From NCBI GenBank assembly GCA_024036415.1, contig JAMWET010001220.1, positions 1,178,001 through 1,242,000 on the forward strand: a stretch of DNA of 64,000 bases, written 5' to 3'. This DNA is from Prochilodus magdalenae (lineage: Eukaryota; Chordata; Actinopteri; Characiformes; Prochilodontidae). Shown in pieces: positions 13,766-28,000 of this stretch (its first letter is position 1; every line of letters starts with the position of its first letter). A program made the translations under genes and the position numbers. The notes below the pieces were generated by a model. It was given only the letters and a program-made list of their open reading frames with translations, did no database searches and was not told where the DNA came from.

Positions 13766-15879
13766 TCTGTTTTCTGCTTTACTCGTGGTGCAGAAAATAT
13801 AATAACATGTACTTAACAGCCTTTTTAATTAGAAACAATAAAGTCCTTTTACACTATACGTACATACATACATATGTTTATATACAGTGCTGCTTGAAAA
13901 ATCAACATTTTTCTGCTTTTTAATTGGTCTTTGTAGATTTACTAGTGTTTTAGGGTTGATGTCTTTCTACAGAAGCCACTTTCTGGTTTGATTAGTACAC
14001 AGATGGATACCCCAACAATTTCAAGTAGAATTTCTTCATACAACCCAGAGTACCCATGACATACCAGCATAGCATGATGCTGTCGCCATTGTGTGTTTGC
14101 TTCTGCCAAGCATAATATCTCTTATTTAAGCGAAGATCAATTTTTGCTGTGTCTATATCTCTCAACCCTATTGTCAGTTTTGCTCAACTGATAATTCAAG
14201 AGATTCATGTACGTTTGGCTCATTTTGTTCAATAAACAGACGAATAACAGTATAATCGTTTGTGTTTTTGATTTTATTGGGTTCTTATTTCAAACTGTCA
14301 CTCTTTTAATGCTAGTACAGTATTATGGCATACTGTTGCACATCTAAACAAAAATGAGAATTTGATCATGGCTGGTCTTTCCATCAACTTTCAAGTCAGT
14401 CACATACCTGTTGTCTGTAAAGTATATAAGAGATATAAACAGACATGGTGGACATATTATAAGGTCATATATCACAAAGTAACCAAAATCATGAAGAAGA
14501 CATTGGGATCAATTTACCCTAATAATAACCTCCAGAATTTCAGCACGTCAGCATTATACTAGCATAGTGCTAGCACATCTTTCAACTCAGATGACGGGTA
14601 GCACAAAAGCATGCCCAACACTTTTTTTAAGATCTGCGCACTAAAAAAGATCTCTCAGTGGTTAGTGCAAACTGAAAAATGTGATTGTGCAGCACTTGTT
14701 TACATGCTATCTGCCAAAAGACCAAAACAATACAACACATCTGGGGGTAACAGTCATCTGGCATGAGCCGCATCATTTGCATATCAGCATAAAAAATATC
14801 ACCAAAGCTGCTGGAGGTTATTTTCAGGCCAAGCTAACGTTATTACAACATACTCTGTTTGCCTTAGCAATCTACCGGCTACATGTTTCTGGGTTACTCA
14901 GAAATTGATGAAATTAAATGATCACATTCTGGTCTTAATGTACAGCCTGATGCACAGTAATATCATATGCATATCATCACTAGGGATGAGCAGATCAATA
15001 GCTAAATATCAGTACTTATATCAGTATCCCGCTGTTTACATTTTAAGCAGCAATTCTAGCATTAATGTTAATGTAGGGCTTTCTGTTATTAAGTTGTTTA
15101 GAATGATCATTTGTCATTGTTGAAAATCACTACTTGAAAATATTGGTATTGATATCGGGATATTAAACTTTTATTGCTTTGTATTGGATTGTATAAAAAA
15201 AGGATCGGCCTTTCCTAAACACCATCCCATCACAAGTTTCTGCTTCATTACACTTCCATAATTTCAACACTTTTGTAAGTCTGTGTTTCTACTGATGTAT
15301 TTAGGAGTAGACACTGAAGTTTCAAAATGACCTTAAGCTCAGCTGCCAGCTCTGCAGTCTCTATTCACAGCTAGCATTTACATAATCCATCTCTCATCCC
15401 ACCAACATGCACAGAGCAATAAATATGTCTGTCTTCCTACCCATCATCCTCTTTGTATCTCACTGAGAACCCTATACCCCTCGGTTAAGGATTGGTGCTT
15501 TCTTCGAGCTCAGTATTAGATCATCTGATTACTTTTAGTCCTTGGTCTGTCCTGCATGTGTGACTGGAGCCTGGGCCGGTCTTGGCGTGGCTGAGATTGG
15601 CTCAGGTTGCTGTGATTAATTGAATGTGTTTGTTGTGTTGATGCCAACTCTGCAATTTTGTGCTTCAGTGTCGAGGAGCTGTTCACTGCCTTCGTCCAGT
15701 TAAACCCTCCCTCCCTTTTTCTCTCTCACTCTCGGAGCAAGATGCCCTGTAAATAGATTTCTTACCATTCACTTAGTCATGGTGACTAAGACATATTTGC
15801 ATCATTCTTCTTCTAAAGGAATTCCAAATTGTTTTGTCAGTGATCTTTTTGAACAGAAGTTTTGACAGTCTGGTGTGAT

Positions 15880-16110
15880 GGTTAGGTATATTTACATTTA
15901 GGCATTTATTTGTTTAGGCAAGGTTATTTGTTTTACAAGTAGGCCAGTGCAGTGTTAGGAGTTTTGCCCAAGGACTCTTATTGGTGTAGCTCAGCATTTG
16001 CTACCTAGACATTGGGATTCGAACCCTGGTCTCCCACATAGGGTGGTAGCTCTCAGGTGGGTAGTGGTGTTAACTGCTGAACCATACCAACCACTATGAC
16101 TGTGAAATAC
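15880..16110 (+). repeat. fish interspersed repeat with gcccaagga / ttcgaaccctgg tail
   Basis: It contains tacatttaggcattta, then gcccaaggactcttattggt and attcgaaccctggtctcc, blocks I recall as frequent in teleost dispersed repeats. Family not named. Confidence 0.5.
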
Positions 16111-17381
16111 CTGTAGGAGAGTTCCGATCCAGTGCTTTTTGAAGGTGCACAGTTACAGTTTCAGTTTGCTTTAAAAAATCACAGATTTTTGGTAGTATTT
16201 TCTGGCAGTGTTGGCCTATACCAGTGTATTGACTGCGAATTAGAGTCTTGGGCTGGTCTTGGCTTTGTTTCCTGCTTATCCACTAGACTGTGGAATGCAG
16301 CAATTACTTTGGACTTGATTCATCATCTCCTTGCTTCTGTCTATTGTTCCCCTGACCAGCTCTGATCAGCTCTTATAGACTTTGTCATTTCCTTACCTCT
16401 TACTTTCGTCACTAAGATTTCTGAACACACACACTTAGGCTGCTTAGAGGACCATAAAATGAAAGGCGAGACAGACTCAAGCAAGAGACTGTTGTCAGGC
16501 ACGGCCTGCATGAAGCATCGACTGTGTTTCCTGAGTTTAGATATTAATAACTGACTAATGAAGCATAATTTATAAATTTGGAATTTATAAGTGTTCCCAA
16601 ATGAAGTACTGTGTTTTAATTACAGTTTTTAAAAAAAAGCACTATTAATTGGCCACCAGAGTGAAGAATCACATTGATGTCCCAAAATCTATATTCTAAT
16701 CTATAATAATTTAATTTGCCAATGTAACTGATAGAATTATTACACAGTGAATTGCTGTTGCACTTTAATACCATGAGGAATATAATTGTTGAGCCTTTTT
16801 TTTCATGTAACTGGCCTCAACAGCAGGACATTTGGTGTGATTACATAAATTTGTTTTTGTGTGGAAGGGGCATTTGTTTTCCTTAATAACCATTGAATTA
16901 CCCTCCCTGTGGATCAGAGACCTAACGTCCTTCGGGAGAACACTTAGCAGCTTAAATGCTTCCCCAGCTTTGGTTCCACTTTTAAAAGAAGCACATTAAT
17001 CTCTTTCCCCAGTGTTGAGGAGCAGAAAGATGCTTTTCAAGTGATGCACAATGTCGGTACCATTTTGCCTTAATTAATCTTAATGGATGAGAACGTCAGT
17101 GTCTACTTGGCTGCTCCATTTGGAGGCCTTCTCTCTGAAGCTTTTTGCTTATTAATGCAGGAAAATGTTGTCCTGTTATTTCCCGTATCAGAGCATAATT
17201 ATTTGTAATTAGTCCACAAAAAGCTCCAAAACAGCAATACATTTGTTTGTGTTCAGAATGTCTGACTGCTTATGGGATTGGGTTTAATAGACTTGGTAGT
17301 GCCTTCTAGTTGTAGTGATGTGAGGCAGCATTTAAAACTGTGCATATGGTTATGTAACCTCAATGTCTTTTTTATCCACAG

Positions 17382-19020
17382 GCTCTGAGCCTTCTGGAGT
17401 ACTGCCATGACCAGTCAAGGTGGCAGCAATGGGGACACACCCACTCCCCCACCTTCCTCCTCTTTTTCCCCGTTCCTTAGGCCATCCACAGGCCCAAAGC
17501 TGCAAGTGCAGCGCTCGTTGTCCCGTGACACAATCACCATTCACTTTTCAGCTCAGGGCAAAGAGGAGGAAGAAGAGGATGAAGAGCTGTATGGACTGGC
17601 TGTCTCTTCCTCTGGTCTGGAAGGAGATGATCAGGGGATAGTTACAGCAGTTGAAGCCAGCGAGGAGTTATTGTTTGAGGGAGCAGGAACAGGTACTAGG
17701 TTAGCAGTCCCCCCTGTTTCTTCTGCTATAGTATCCTCTCCTCTGGATACCCATGCTCCTAGTTCAGCCTTAGCCATACAGCCACCATCCTCAAGCTTGC
17801 CCTCCACTTCATCTGTCTGTAGCCCTGCCAGCTCCTCTTGGCCTTCTGAGCAGCAACGGCCCCAACTTCCTCCCCCTGCAACCTACTCTGCCTCTTCCTC
17901 TTCCTCTCCAGCCAAATCCTCCACCATGCACTCCAAACCATTCCTCAGCCTGGTCAAGTCTCTCTCCACTGAGGTGGAGTCACGTGAGAGCAGTGTGTCA
18001 GCGCCTGCCCCTCAACCCATGCGCCACCGCCACCTTATGAAGACCTTGGTGAAGTCTTTATCTACTGACACGGCCCGACCTGAGCAAGAAGCCCCGTCCC
18101 AACGCCTGCCGGATTCCCGCCTCAACCTGCACCTGTTTAAACCTTTCACCCAGCCTCGTGTCACTGCACCTCCAGGAGGTGACTCCAAAACAGCACCATC
18201 TTCGCCCCTTACCTCACCTGATGGTCGTTCCTTCTTTAAAGTGCAGGAGGTGGAGGCTCGCATTGAGGACACCAAGCGGCGTCTCTCTGAAGTTATGTGT
18301 GAACCTCTTCAGTTGCTCAGCAAGATCATCGGTGAGGAAGGAGGAAGTACCACTACGAGCATTTCCACAACTGGGATGACAGCCGGCATTCACCGACCCA
18401 AAAACCTCTCCACTAGTGCCACAGAGCTGTCCAACCTGGCCACCCTCAATGGCCATTTGGAAAGTAACAATGACTATTGCATCAAAGAGGAGGAGGATGT
18501 GGAGGGGGACAGTCCACTAGGAGCCGCTGAGCCATTGCCAACTTTACCCAGGTCACCCTCACTAGGCCTAGACAGGTGCTTCATGTCGGCCCTGGCCCGT
18601 CAAGAGGACGAAGAATTCTGTGAACTCTACAGTGAAGATTTTGAGCTGTGCACAGATACAGAGGCTGATGCTGAATTCGTTAACTCAGCCCTACTCCAAC
18701 GAGGGAGCATGGCAGGCAGTGAGGAACCAACTGAGGGGGAGGAAGAAGAAGAAGAAGAAGAAGAAGAAGGAGACACTCCCGTTGTACCGCATAACGGACT
18801 TATTCTGCTCATTTCTGTTGTTTATGGCTACTTTGTGCTACCACTGCCCACATACGTAGGTGGGGTGTTGCTGGGAGTAGCTGCTGGCTTCATGCTGGCG
18901 ATATTTGTGGTGTGGCTCTCAGCCCCTCGTCGGCCCTTCTTGGGCTCTTCCTTCAGCCGGTGTAGGAGAGAGCGCTGGACTGTGGTCCCTCTGGACATCA
19001 AAGAGCCGGGCATCTACAAG
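17382..19020 (+). CDS. tex2: TEX2 first coding exon (residues 1-538)
   Basis: The acceptor is the pyrimidine-rich tract ending in cacag at 17381. The ATG is at 17407 and the donor gtaggt follows 19020, phase 0. The exon holds the whole disordered N-terminus, two copies of a VKSLST motif (residues about 182 and 215), a short predicted helix VEARIEDTKRRLSEV, an acidic run at about 443-456 and the membrane hairpin at 465-505. The open frame continues 23 codons into the intron, but the donor is clear. Confidence 0.93.
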
Positions 19021-22000
19021 GTAGGTCATGTTGCTCTCTTTTATTTTTCTCCTGTCTCCTACGCTGCTCCTATCTGTTTTTGCCATTAGCGTGTTAACAG
19101 CCGGCTGCCTGACCTTAAAAAATAGACTGCAGGCCGTCTTGAGTCTACAGCTGTTGTGTGGTGGGATTTTACCCATTGTGCACAATGTGTCCTTTTATTC
19201 TCCACAGTTTTGTGAATACAGTGTTTTACTTGTAAGCAGAAAATAATAATGCAATTCATCATACAGATAAGGGACGCACCAGCACAGCAGCGTGACGTCT
19301 AATCCTGCGAATACGCATATGTTGTCCCCAAGCTTATACCCAAGTATACAGAAACTCGGTTGATCGCTGATGTGGGTAATGGCCAATGTCAGAGGCATTC
19401 CTTCCTAATTTCCTTCCCAGTTTTTCACACGAGGCTCTGGTCAAGGGTCAAATCAACTTGGGACTCATCTGAACACAAGTTTAGTTAAAGGAATGGGATT
19501 AGAATGCATTAACATGGTCTGTTTCACAAATTCCAAATAGAGCAGAATAACATATATTTCTTTTTCACTGTAGTGAGAAATGCTTATACATATGAGATAT
19601 GCTAACAGGAAGCATGTTGTTAATGCACCTCACACGCTGTTGTGGCTTCAAGGGTGGTTGAGCAGACAGATGGAGATGTCAGACTTCTGTGTTTGGTGCA
19701 GTAAATTTTGTGTATGTAGGTGTGTGACCTGTGAGCTTATGTAAGTGTTTTGAACCTGTGTGTGGGTTGGAATGCAGCCCGAAGTCAGCTGCATTGTAAA
19801 AGAATGGGGAGTCAGGGAGAGAGAGGGCGAGGGATAGAGGGCGAGAGAGTGAGAGAGAAGAGGGGAGGTGTCTGTGCTGCAGAAAGGTGTAGGTCATGCA
19901 GAGTTGCACGTCTGTTCTCCTCCTGCTTATCCCCCATCATTGTGTTATTGCTTACCACCCTGATACCTTTACATACTCTTCCAAAGGGAAAACATTATGT
20001 CTGCATAAAGATCATCGTTTAAAGTTAGTAACGCACAGTGATATCAGACTTCTCTTAGCATATTACAATATATAAAACAGGATATAAAAATGTTTCAGCT
20101 TCAGACGTTTGTCCTCCTGAGGTACAGAAAGCTTCAGGTCTCCTGCGCTAAGGTGTCTCCCCTTTTTCATTGTATTACATTTGGAAGTCTCTACAAATAA
20201 GTGTTACATTTCAGTGTGGTGCTAATCCAGGTGCATTTCAGCCCACTTTCTACATTGTATAGGCTGCATCAGTATTGGCGGTGTTGACAGATACAGAGCG
20301 GCCTGAGACCACTAATTAAGATACTTCTATTTTGTATTCTTTGTGCAGAGATTTTTATTGCAAATGATACGGTTATCAAACAGATGGAGTAAAACATAAA
20401 ATACACAGTTTATTCCAAAGCTTATGCAGAAGCCTCTGGTAAGTAGATCAAATCAGCCTGAGAGTCGTCTGAAGTCGAGCTGCAATGGAAGAGGTAGGAC
20501 TAAAGCAAATTTGGCTTAATGTCATTATCACAAAAAAGGGACCTTAAATTCTTGAACATGGGAGTACAAATTTTTAAACATGCTTTCTTCATGCTTTTTA
20601 AATCTTACTGTTCTGAACTATAAGTTCTAAAACTCTCTGGTGTTTATTTCTGGGTTTAAATAAAAAAACAGATTTTCAAGGTAGTTTCAGACTTTTGGAC
20701 CTGTATGTACATAAACATTTTGGATATTAGCACAAAATATAAAACCAGATTGATGGATCCCTTGGTTGTAATATACTACTGATGATGATGTCGCTCTACC
20801 GCTTTTTTCAGTGCAAGTCAGAGTGGTAATTTATTCTGCAGTGATAGCATGTCTAAATGTGAACGTGTGAATTTGTCTACATGCATGCAGAGGCGTTAGC
20901 AGCCTCCAAACGGTACACATTTCTTGATAAATATGTAGTACACTCAGTTCGTTAGTTTCTAAACACAGTTAGTGAGTCAGTCACTCAGTCAAATCACTCA
21001 TTCACCAAGCCATGTGTTGCGTTGCCTCTAAAAATCGGAATTGCAATATTGTTGCAATAAATGATACTGGCTACAGTGAATAATACTGAAAATCTTTAAA
21101 TAACTTTGTGCTAAGGACACCTGTGTGGTGTGTGCAGGGTTGGATGAACGAGATCCACAGCTATGACCCGGAGATGTATCATGCCACACTCACACATTCA
21201 GTGTATGTGCGTCTGGAGGGCTCTGTGTTACGCCTCTCCAAGCCCAACCGCAACATTCCCCGTCGGGCCAGCTTTAATGAGCCCAAACCTGATGTCTCCT
21301 ATATCAGCCAGAAGATCTATGACCTGACCAACAGCAAGGTAGGACACAGATGACAGCATGTATACATTTGTTGTATGAGTAGTTTGGGTTGGCCATTATT
21401 GTAAACTTGACTGTTAGCCGTATTGGCCTTTCTTTGTTTGTTTGAGCTCTGACTAGGTTACAGTAAGATGTTTGGAATGTATAGGTCATAATTTGCGTTT
21501 TTGGTTAAGTTAGAGTTTTAACACCTGATACAGAATGGGTTTTGCAGTTGTCTTTGTAGAAACTGGTTAGCTAGTTTTGTAACGTTGTTTGTCTTCATTG
21601 TGAAAGGTACCATACCGCAAACAGCTGTTTGTGCTCTAAGGGATGTTCAGTTGCAAACGATGCAGTTTGAACATCAAAGAACAGTGGCAGCTGCACCAGC
21701 ATCCTCAGCAGAGCTGTTTACCCTAATTTCAACTCTCTTCTCAAAACCACTCCCTGTGTTGCACTTAAATGACCCCTAAAGTCGTAAAACTATATCTGAA
21801 ATACTACAACTGTTAAAACTGTTAGTGTGTTATTGTTGTGCCCATTGTTGTGTGTTGAATTTCACTAAGACTTCTCTGGCAATCTGCTTTGAGCTAAAGG
21901 TGGTCCAAATATTTACAACCTGCATTTGGCCCACTTGTCCTATAAAAGATCTGGTCAACTCCTGCCACAGATACAGCAGAGCTGACTACATTTGTCTAAG

Positions 22001-25000
22001 GTGTCACCCTCATCTGAGGTGTTGGCTGTATGTGGCCCATATCTCGCAGTGTGTGTGTGCATACTGAGAAGCTACTGTTCATATTCCTCGCTGCAATGCT
22101 TGGTAAAGCTAACGGCTGAGTTCTGTTATTTAATCTTTCTGGAGTTCCATTGACTTGAATGCTTGAAACTGAATAACACTTGATTACCATCTACATGCGG
22201 AAAGTAGAGAAAGGTAACAACTTCATTAAAAATGTCATTGTTTGGTGTACATTTTTAATGTAAACAGTAAATATCAATGGCATTTACAAATGCTAAAAAT
22301 GGCCAAAAATGTATTTAGTTGATACTTGACACAGACAAAATATATTTTTTTATATTTTTTGATACCAAAACCAGCCTATTTGATTGTAATAAGAATGGAA
22401 GATGACTTAACCATTCAAAACATGTTCTTGGGGGCATGGGGCTTTAGATGAATGCTTAAGCATGCAGAACCAATGAATTGTGGTATTGGTCCTACAGATC
22501 TACTTGGTGCCCCACAGCCTCGCCAGAAAACGTGTGTGGAACAAGAAATACCCCATCTGCATCGAGCTGGCTAAGCAAGATGACTTCATGTCCAAGGCTC
22601 AGGGAGATAGAACTGAAGCCACAGAAGAGAAGCCTCCTGCTGCTGTGGAGAAGACAGAGGCGGTAACGGGTGGTGATGAAAACAAGCGGCTATCCACAGA
22701 CCCCGTCCTGTATCTATTTGGAAGAACAGGAAGGGAAAAGGAGGAATGGTTCAGGAGAATGTTGTTGGCCTCCAGGCTCAAAGCTGACATCAAAAAGCCT
22801 CCCAGCCTCCCTGGATGTAAGATGGAGACAGAATGGAAGTTCACTCACACCTCATGTTTAAGTGGCTCTAAAACAATAGTTTACCATCATGTTCTTGAAA
22901 AACCTCTGCTGGGCACGTTTAGTGTTTTCCCTGCTGTAACTCCCAGCTCCCAGCTCATCTTAGGCCTTGTTATTGTACTGATTAGTTGGAAAATATGCGC
23001 TCAAGCTTGGAAAACACTTAAATACACAAATGCAAAACATGGAGGGACCTTAATCTAATCTTCAGTTTCAGAATTTTTAATCGCTGTAAGAATATTATAA
23101 AATTGTTTAGCTTATTTTCAGATGTCCATTACTTGTCATCAGTTCTTTCATTTATAGAAATTGTATGATTCTGTTGACTTGAGCAAAGAATAAGGTCAAT
23201 ACACTCTCCTGATCAAAAAGTAAAAATATATTATTTATTCTATAGAAAGATAAGAATCATCTGACAATGGACTTTTTCATCTAATATTTCTTGTTTCTAA
23301 TAACACAGACCAGTTTATTTCAAGAAATAATGTTTGAAGTTTGGATTATGTACTAACAAATGAAAGATAAATTAATATTTAAAGAAAACAGGTCAAATTA
23401 TCTTATTATATTCTTTAGACAGCCTCAGAATTAGAAATTCTATATCTAGGATCTGTTTCTTGAACAGATATTATGCCTAGTCCTCAGACCTGAGCTACAC
23501 AGGATTCAGGATGGAGAATTCTTCATTGACAGGAAAATGTGGTACACAGGAAATTAATCATTTTTACTAGATTGAATTTAGCTGTGTATGCCGGATTGAG
23601 TGCTGTAAAATACTCCAGAAGGCTAAAATAAAGCTGAAACTAAATGCGCAGAGTTAAATGATAAGAATTTGTTGTTTGTTTAGTATTCTCTGTTGTATAC
23701 TAATAGATTCTGTTTCACCTGTATGCTTTCTACCGTTTGTTCAAGATTTTGGATGTTCTCGCTATCCACAGCCTTCCTCCCCTCCCATGGCCGCAGCAGC
23801 CAATCAGGCGCTCTCTCTCACAGTCGCAGTAGTAGCCGAGGCAGTCTGGACGACTTGCTACAGTTTCAGTCTCGACAGAAAGATGTAGGCGCGGGGGTGA
23901 AACAGAAAGTTCTGGATTATAATGTCTACATGGCCAAATACATCAGCCCCTTCTCAGGAAGCCCTGCTGCCAGCCCTGTTCACAGTACAGACAGCAGCCC
24001 GAGAACTGTTAAGAAGGTATTGACCATTACTAATGCATGCTTGGCTTGACTTGGGTGACTCAGGGTGTTTGTGTTTGTATATAGTAATCGTAAATATACT
24101 CTTCAGTTCCAAACTTCAAAATCATAAAGCTGCACATCTCAATTGCATTGCAAAAAACAGTCATCGGACACAACGTTTTTTTTTCCAGTTGGTTTCAAGT
24201 GTATTGCTATTTCAGTCAGAATCAGAATCAACTTAAATTTGCCAATAAATAAAGTGGCAAATAAAGCGTGATTCTGTTTCTGATTCAAAATAGCAATAGT
24301 TTGGGTAGATTTAAGGCTCAAAATGGGGCAAAAGACTGGGCATAGCCTGTTTAAGACATGAATGAGATATGTGAGAGTATCTTGAATACTCAGTTACCTC
24401 ACCCCACCCCAGTAGATACTACTGAGAGAAAACATCATTGTCCAAACCAAAGTCTGAGATCTTTCAGCACATTTTACTCAGTTTATGTTTTGAAATTTCA
24501 ATGTTATAGCAAAAGCGGTTTGTTCCTCAAGCATGTTATGGTCTTTATTTGTGCTTGCTTTTGTAGTTTTCTGAGAGTTTGGCTGCGGAGACTGCTTCTG
24601 AGGCCTGGGTCAATGCCCTCCTTGGCCGCATTTTCTGGGACTTCCTCAGGGAGAAGTACTGGGCTGATGTGGTTTCCAAAAAGATCCAAATGAAGTTGAG
24701 CAAAATCCGGGTAGGAATTAGCTTCAGTTTTTTTTCTGGCTTGTGCTCTGGATATTACGTTGCTGTTAGGCTAATATTGCATCTTTTTAACATTTTAGCT
24801 CCCGTACTTCATGAACGAGTTAACACTTACTGAGCTGGACATGGGCATGGCCATTCCCAAGATCCTTTCGTCCTCCAAACCTTCAGTGGACCATCAGGGT
24901 AACCTTCTATTGGAATTTTTATTTATTTTTTTATATTTTTGAACTTTTTTAACTACTTTTGATTTTATATTACCTCAGAATATACCTGTAAGGATGATTT

Positions 25001-28000
25001 TACTTATGCATGTCTCCTAACCCAGGATGACAGTTTTACCAGACACATCTTTTTAAATTGTTGACATTAGTGCCATCTGTCTGCTCTCTGGAGTTAGATG
25101 CCTGCTTTACCCTAGTTGTGGCTACTCACCCAGTTCAGAAGCCTGCTAACTTTAAGAAGATCAATGGTAGTGAGAGTATTGCGAATTAATATATAGGTGG
25201 CCATATACCATATACCATCACTCTAGTAACATGCTCCGAAGTAAGTATAATGAAGTTGTAGAATTTAAATCCACTCTTTTATTATCAAAAATATAAATAG
25301 GAATAACAAAATTTCTGTCCTGCTACTGCAGTATGCTTTGAGCTCTGGATTTCTCTCTGGTGTTATCAGTGCTCTAGTTTACTTATAATGAGACTGTTGG
25401 GATTAGTGTAAAATTTTCACTCTATGTTCTCTTGTCCCTTGAGTCTCAGTTGATAAGTCGATAAAAGGATTTAATCTCTGCAAAGAGTGCAATTATTTTG
25501 AGCTCACAAATGTATTTTGTTACCAAAGTCGTATTACTTTTTGTCTTTTATTTTTTGTCAGAGAAAGCAGATATTTGAAAGTAACATAATAGGAATATAA
25601 GAATTTATAGTCCAAATTGTAAAAGGTCCTCATGCTTCATACCGCTACATGTCTAAAAGAATGTGTAGCTTCAAGTGAAGCTACCAAGAAGCATTGTCAT
25701 ACAATAATAAAAAAGGATATCTGATATGTGGAACGTATTGTATTTTGTAAAAAATGCAAAACGATTGCACTACAATATTAAAACTGGATATCTGGTGTTG
25801 ATGTGAGTGGATCAGAGACATAACAGTGCTGCGGAGTGTATTGTCAACTGAAAATAGTGTCAAAATATTTCCAGCAGCAGCAACACCGTCTGCTGCCACA
25901 AAAGATTACTTGACTTGACACTAAAAGGTGGATGCAAAGCTACGTGTCTAATAAAGTGAACTTTGGAGTGTGTAAACAGATTCCCCTGTTGTTTTCTAAA
26001 AGACCAATGTCATTGCTGGACTGAAAATAGTCCACCAGCCAAAACTATCCAGCCAGCAGCATTCCAACACCGTGTTTAAACACTCAGCAGCCATGTGTGT
26101 CCACAACCAAACACATTAAAGAACAGGGTGGAAGGGGCTAATGAAGTATGCAGAGAATCAGATGGACTACAGTCTGTAAGTGTAGAATAACAAAGTGCAC
26201 CTTTATGGTAAGTGAAGCTGATAAAATGGGCAATAAGTGTAGATACAATGAGGTACAGAATGAAGTGGCCGGTGGATATATACACTGTATATGTTGATGT
26301 TAAGTAGCGATATATACAGTTTTTAATTGCTTTTATTTACTGTAGTAATTATTACAGTAATTTTAATCCAGTGCCTTGCATTAAAGTGTCAATACAGTGT
26401 AAAATGTCATGGTTGTTTGTACCTGGCTCACAAAAGACAAAATCAAAAACTAAATTATAACTTATCAGGTTTTTTATGACGTGGACAAAATGCGACAGTA
26501 AGCTGGTATCTACATAGAAGTCACGCAGCTTGGGATAACTGCTGTTACTGCCATGTGTGAAATGCATTGCTGTGCTGAGACTGGTCCTTGGCAAAATCTA
26601 CTTCATTATCTGGCTACATTATAAAATGGTAGTTTCCGGCAATCCGTTCTCCCCACCAGTAGGGAAGGGCCTGGAAATGCGGTTTGGCATGCAGCCGTTC
26701 TCCAGCCGGGACGGTGTGAACTTCTCGTGACGTTCAGGAAGCTTTCAGAGGATCATCAACCTCTAGGCCAATCCGAGCAGCCCTTTCGTGGGCTCGGCAG
26801 GGGGAGAGTCTGCTTCGTGACAGTGAATGCTCGAAGTGTCGCCTCAATTAGGACAAAGCTCCAGGGAGCAACTGTGTGATGTGTCAATAGGGGAGCATCT
26901 ACTTGAGAGAAGCAGAAGGGTATTGGAGAGGGAGCTAATGAAGTATGCATGGAGAATCTAAGAATATGGACTACAGTCTGGGTAAGGCTTTCTACCCAAT
27001 AACAAATAGTGCACACCTTTCTGGTCAGAAAGTGAAGCTGATGAAAAAATGGGCAATAAGTGTAGATACAATGAGGATTTACATAATCAGCATAGTGGAC
27101 CGAGGTGACTTGGACTCGAGTACACTCGAGTCACTATGATGACTTGTTAAGTAGCGATATATACAGTTTTTAATTGCTTTTATTTACTGTAGTACTTTAC
27201 TTGAACAGTAGCTTTAATCCAGTGCCTTTAACATAATGAATAAGTAAAACTGTCACGTAACTGGATTCATTTTATAAAATGTCACTGTAACGCTTTGTAG
27301 CTGGCTCAGCCCAAAAAGACAAAATCAAAAAACTAAAAGCCGTAACCGTTATAATCACGGGAAGCTTTGAGGGGGGCGCCAGTGTTTTTTATGACGAGTA
27401 ACATGATCCCAAAAAAATCCTGTTCAACTACAAAGTATAGCTAGTTAAATAAAAGACGAACTGCGGTATCTACAAGATAGATGGAGGTGTCACGCAGCAT
27501 TTGAGGCTGGGATAAGCAAACTGCTGTTACTGCCATGTGTGAAATGCATTGCTGTGCTGAGACTGGTCCTCGGCAAAATCTACTTCATTATCTGGCTACA
27601 TTATAAAATGGTAGTTTCCGGCAATCCGTTCTCCCCACCAGTAGGGAAGGGCCTGGAAATGCGGTTTGGCATGCAGCCGTTCTCCAGCCGGGACGGTGAA
27701 CTTCTCGGTTGACGTTCAGGAAGCTGCCTGCAGAGCTCAGAGGATCATCACACCTCTAGGCCAATCGGAGCCGAGTGCGACTGAGAGCTGACCTTTCGTG
27801 GGCTCGGCAGGGGGAGAGTCTGCTTCGTGACAGTGAATGCTCGAAGTGTCGCCTCAATTAGGACAAAGCTCCAGGGAGCAACTGTGTGATGTGTCAATAG
27901 GGGAGCATCTACTTGAGAGCCAGCAGAAGAATGTATTGGAGAGGAGAGCTGAGGATGCAGCTCCAGGCGGAATGGACGAATACCTAAGAATAGTCGGTCT

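Larger units (their letters stand above)
3733..17381 (+). other. tex2: probable TEX2 first intron
   Basis: It holds the Tc1-like relic (4340-5130), a possible Tc1 fragment (7100-7280), the TG repeat, a MITE copy and the repeat at 15880. Sequence at 13880-14260 looks like another old transposon but I cannot place it. Short open frames here lack splice or family support. Confidence 0.5.

Noticed and set aside
22817..23058. Extension of TEX2 coding exon 3 into a hydrophobic stretch
   Set aside because: It is intron read-through; the gtaaga donor and the phase of the next exon fix the end at 22816.
23746..23771. Acceptor at 23745 giving a longer TEX2 exon 4
   Set aside because: It breaks the frame with the previous exon; the acceptor at 23771 restores it and the family sequence.
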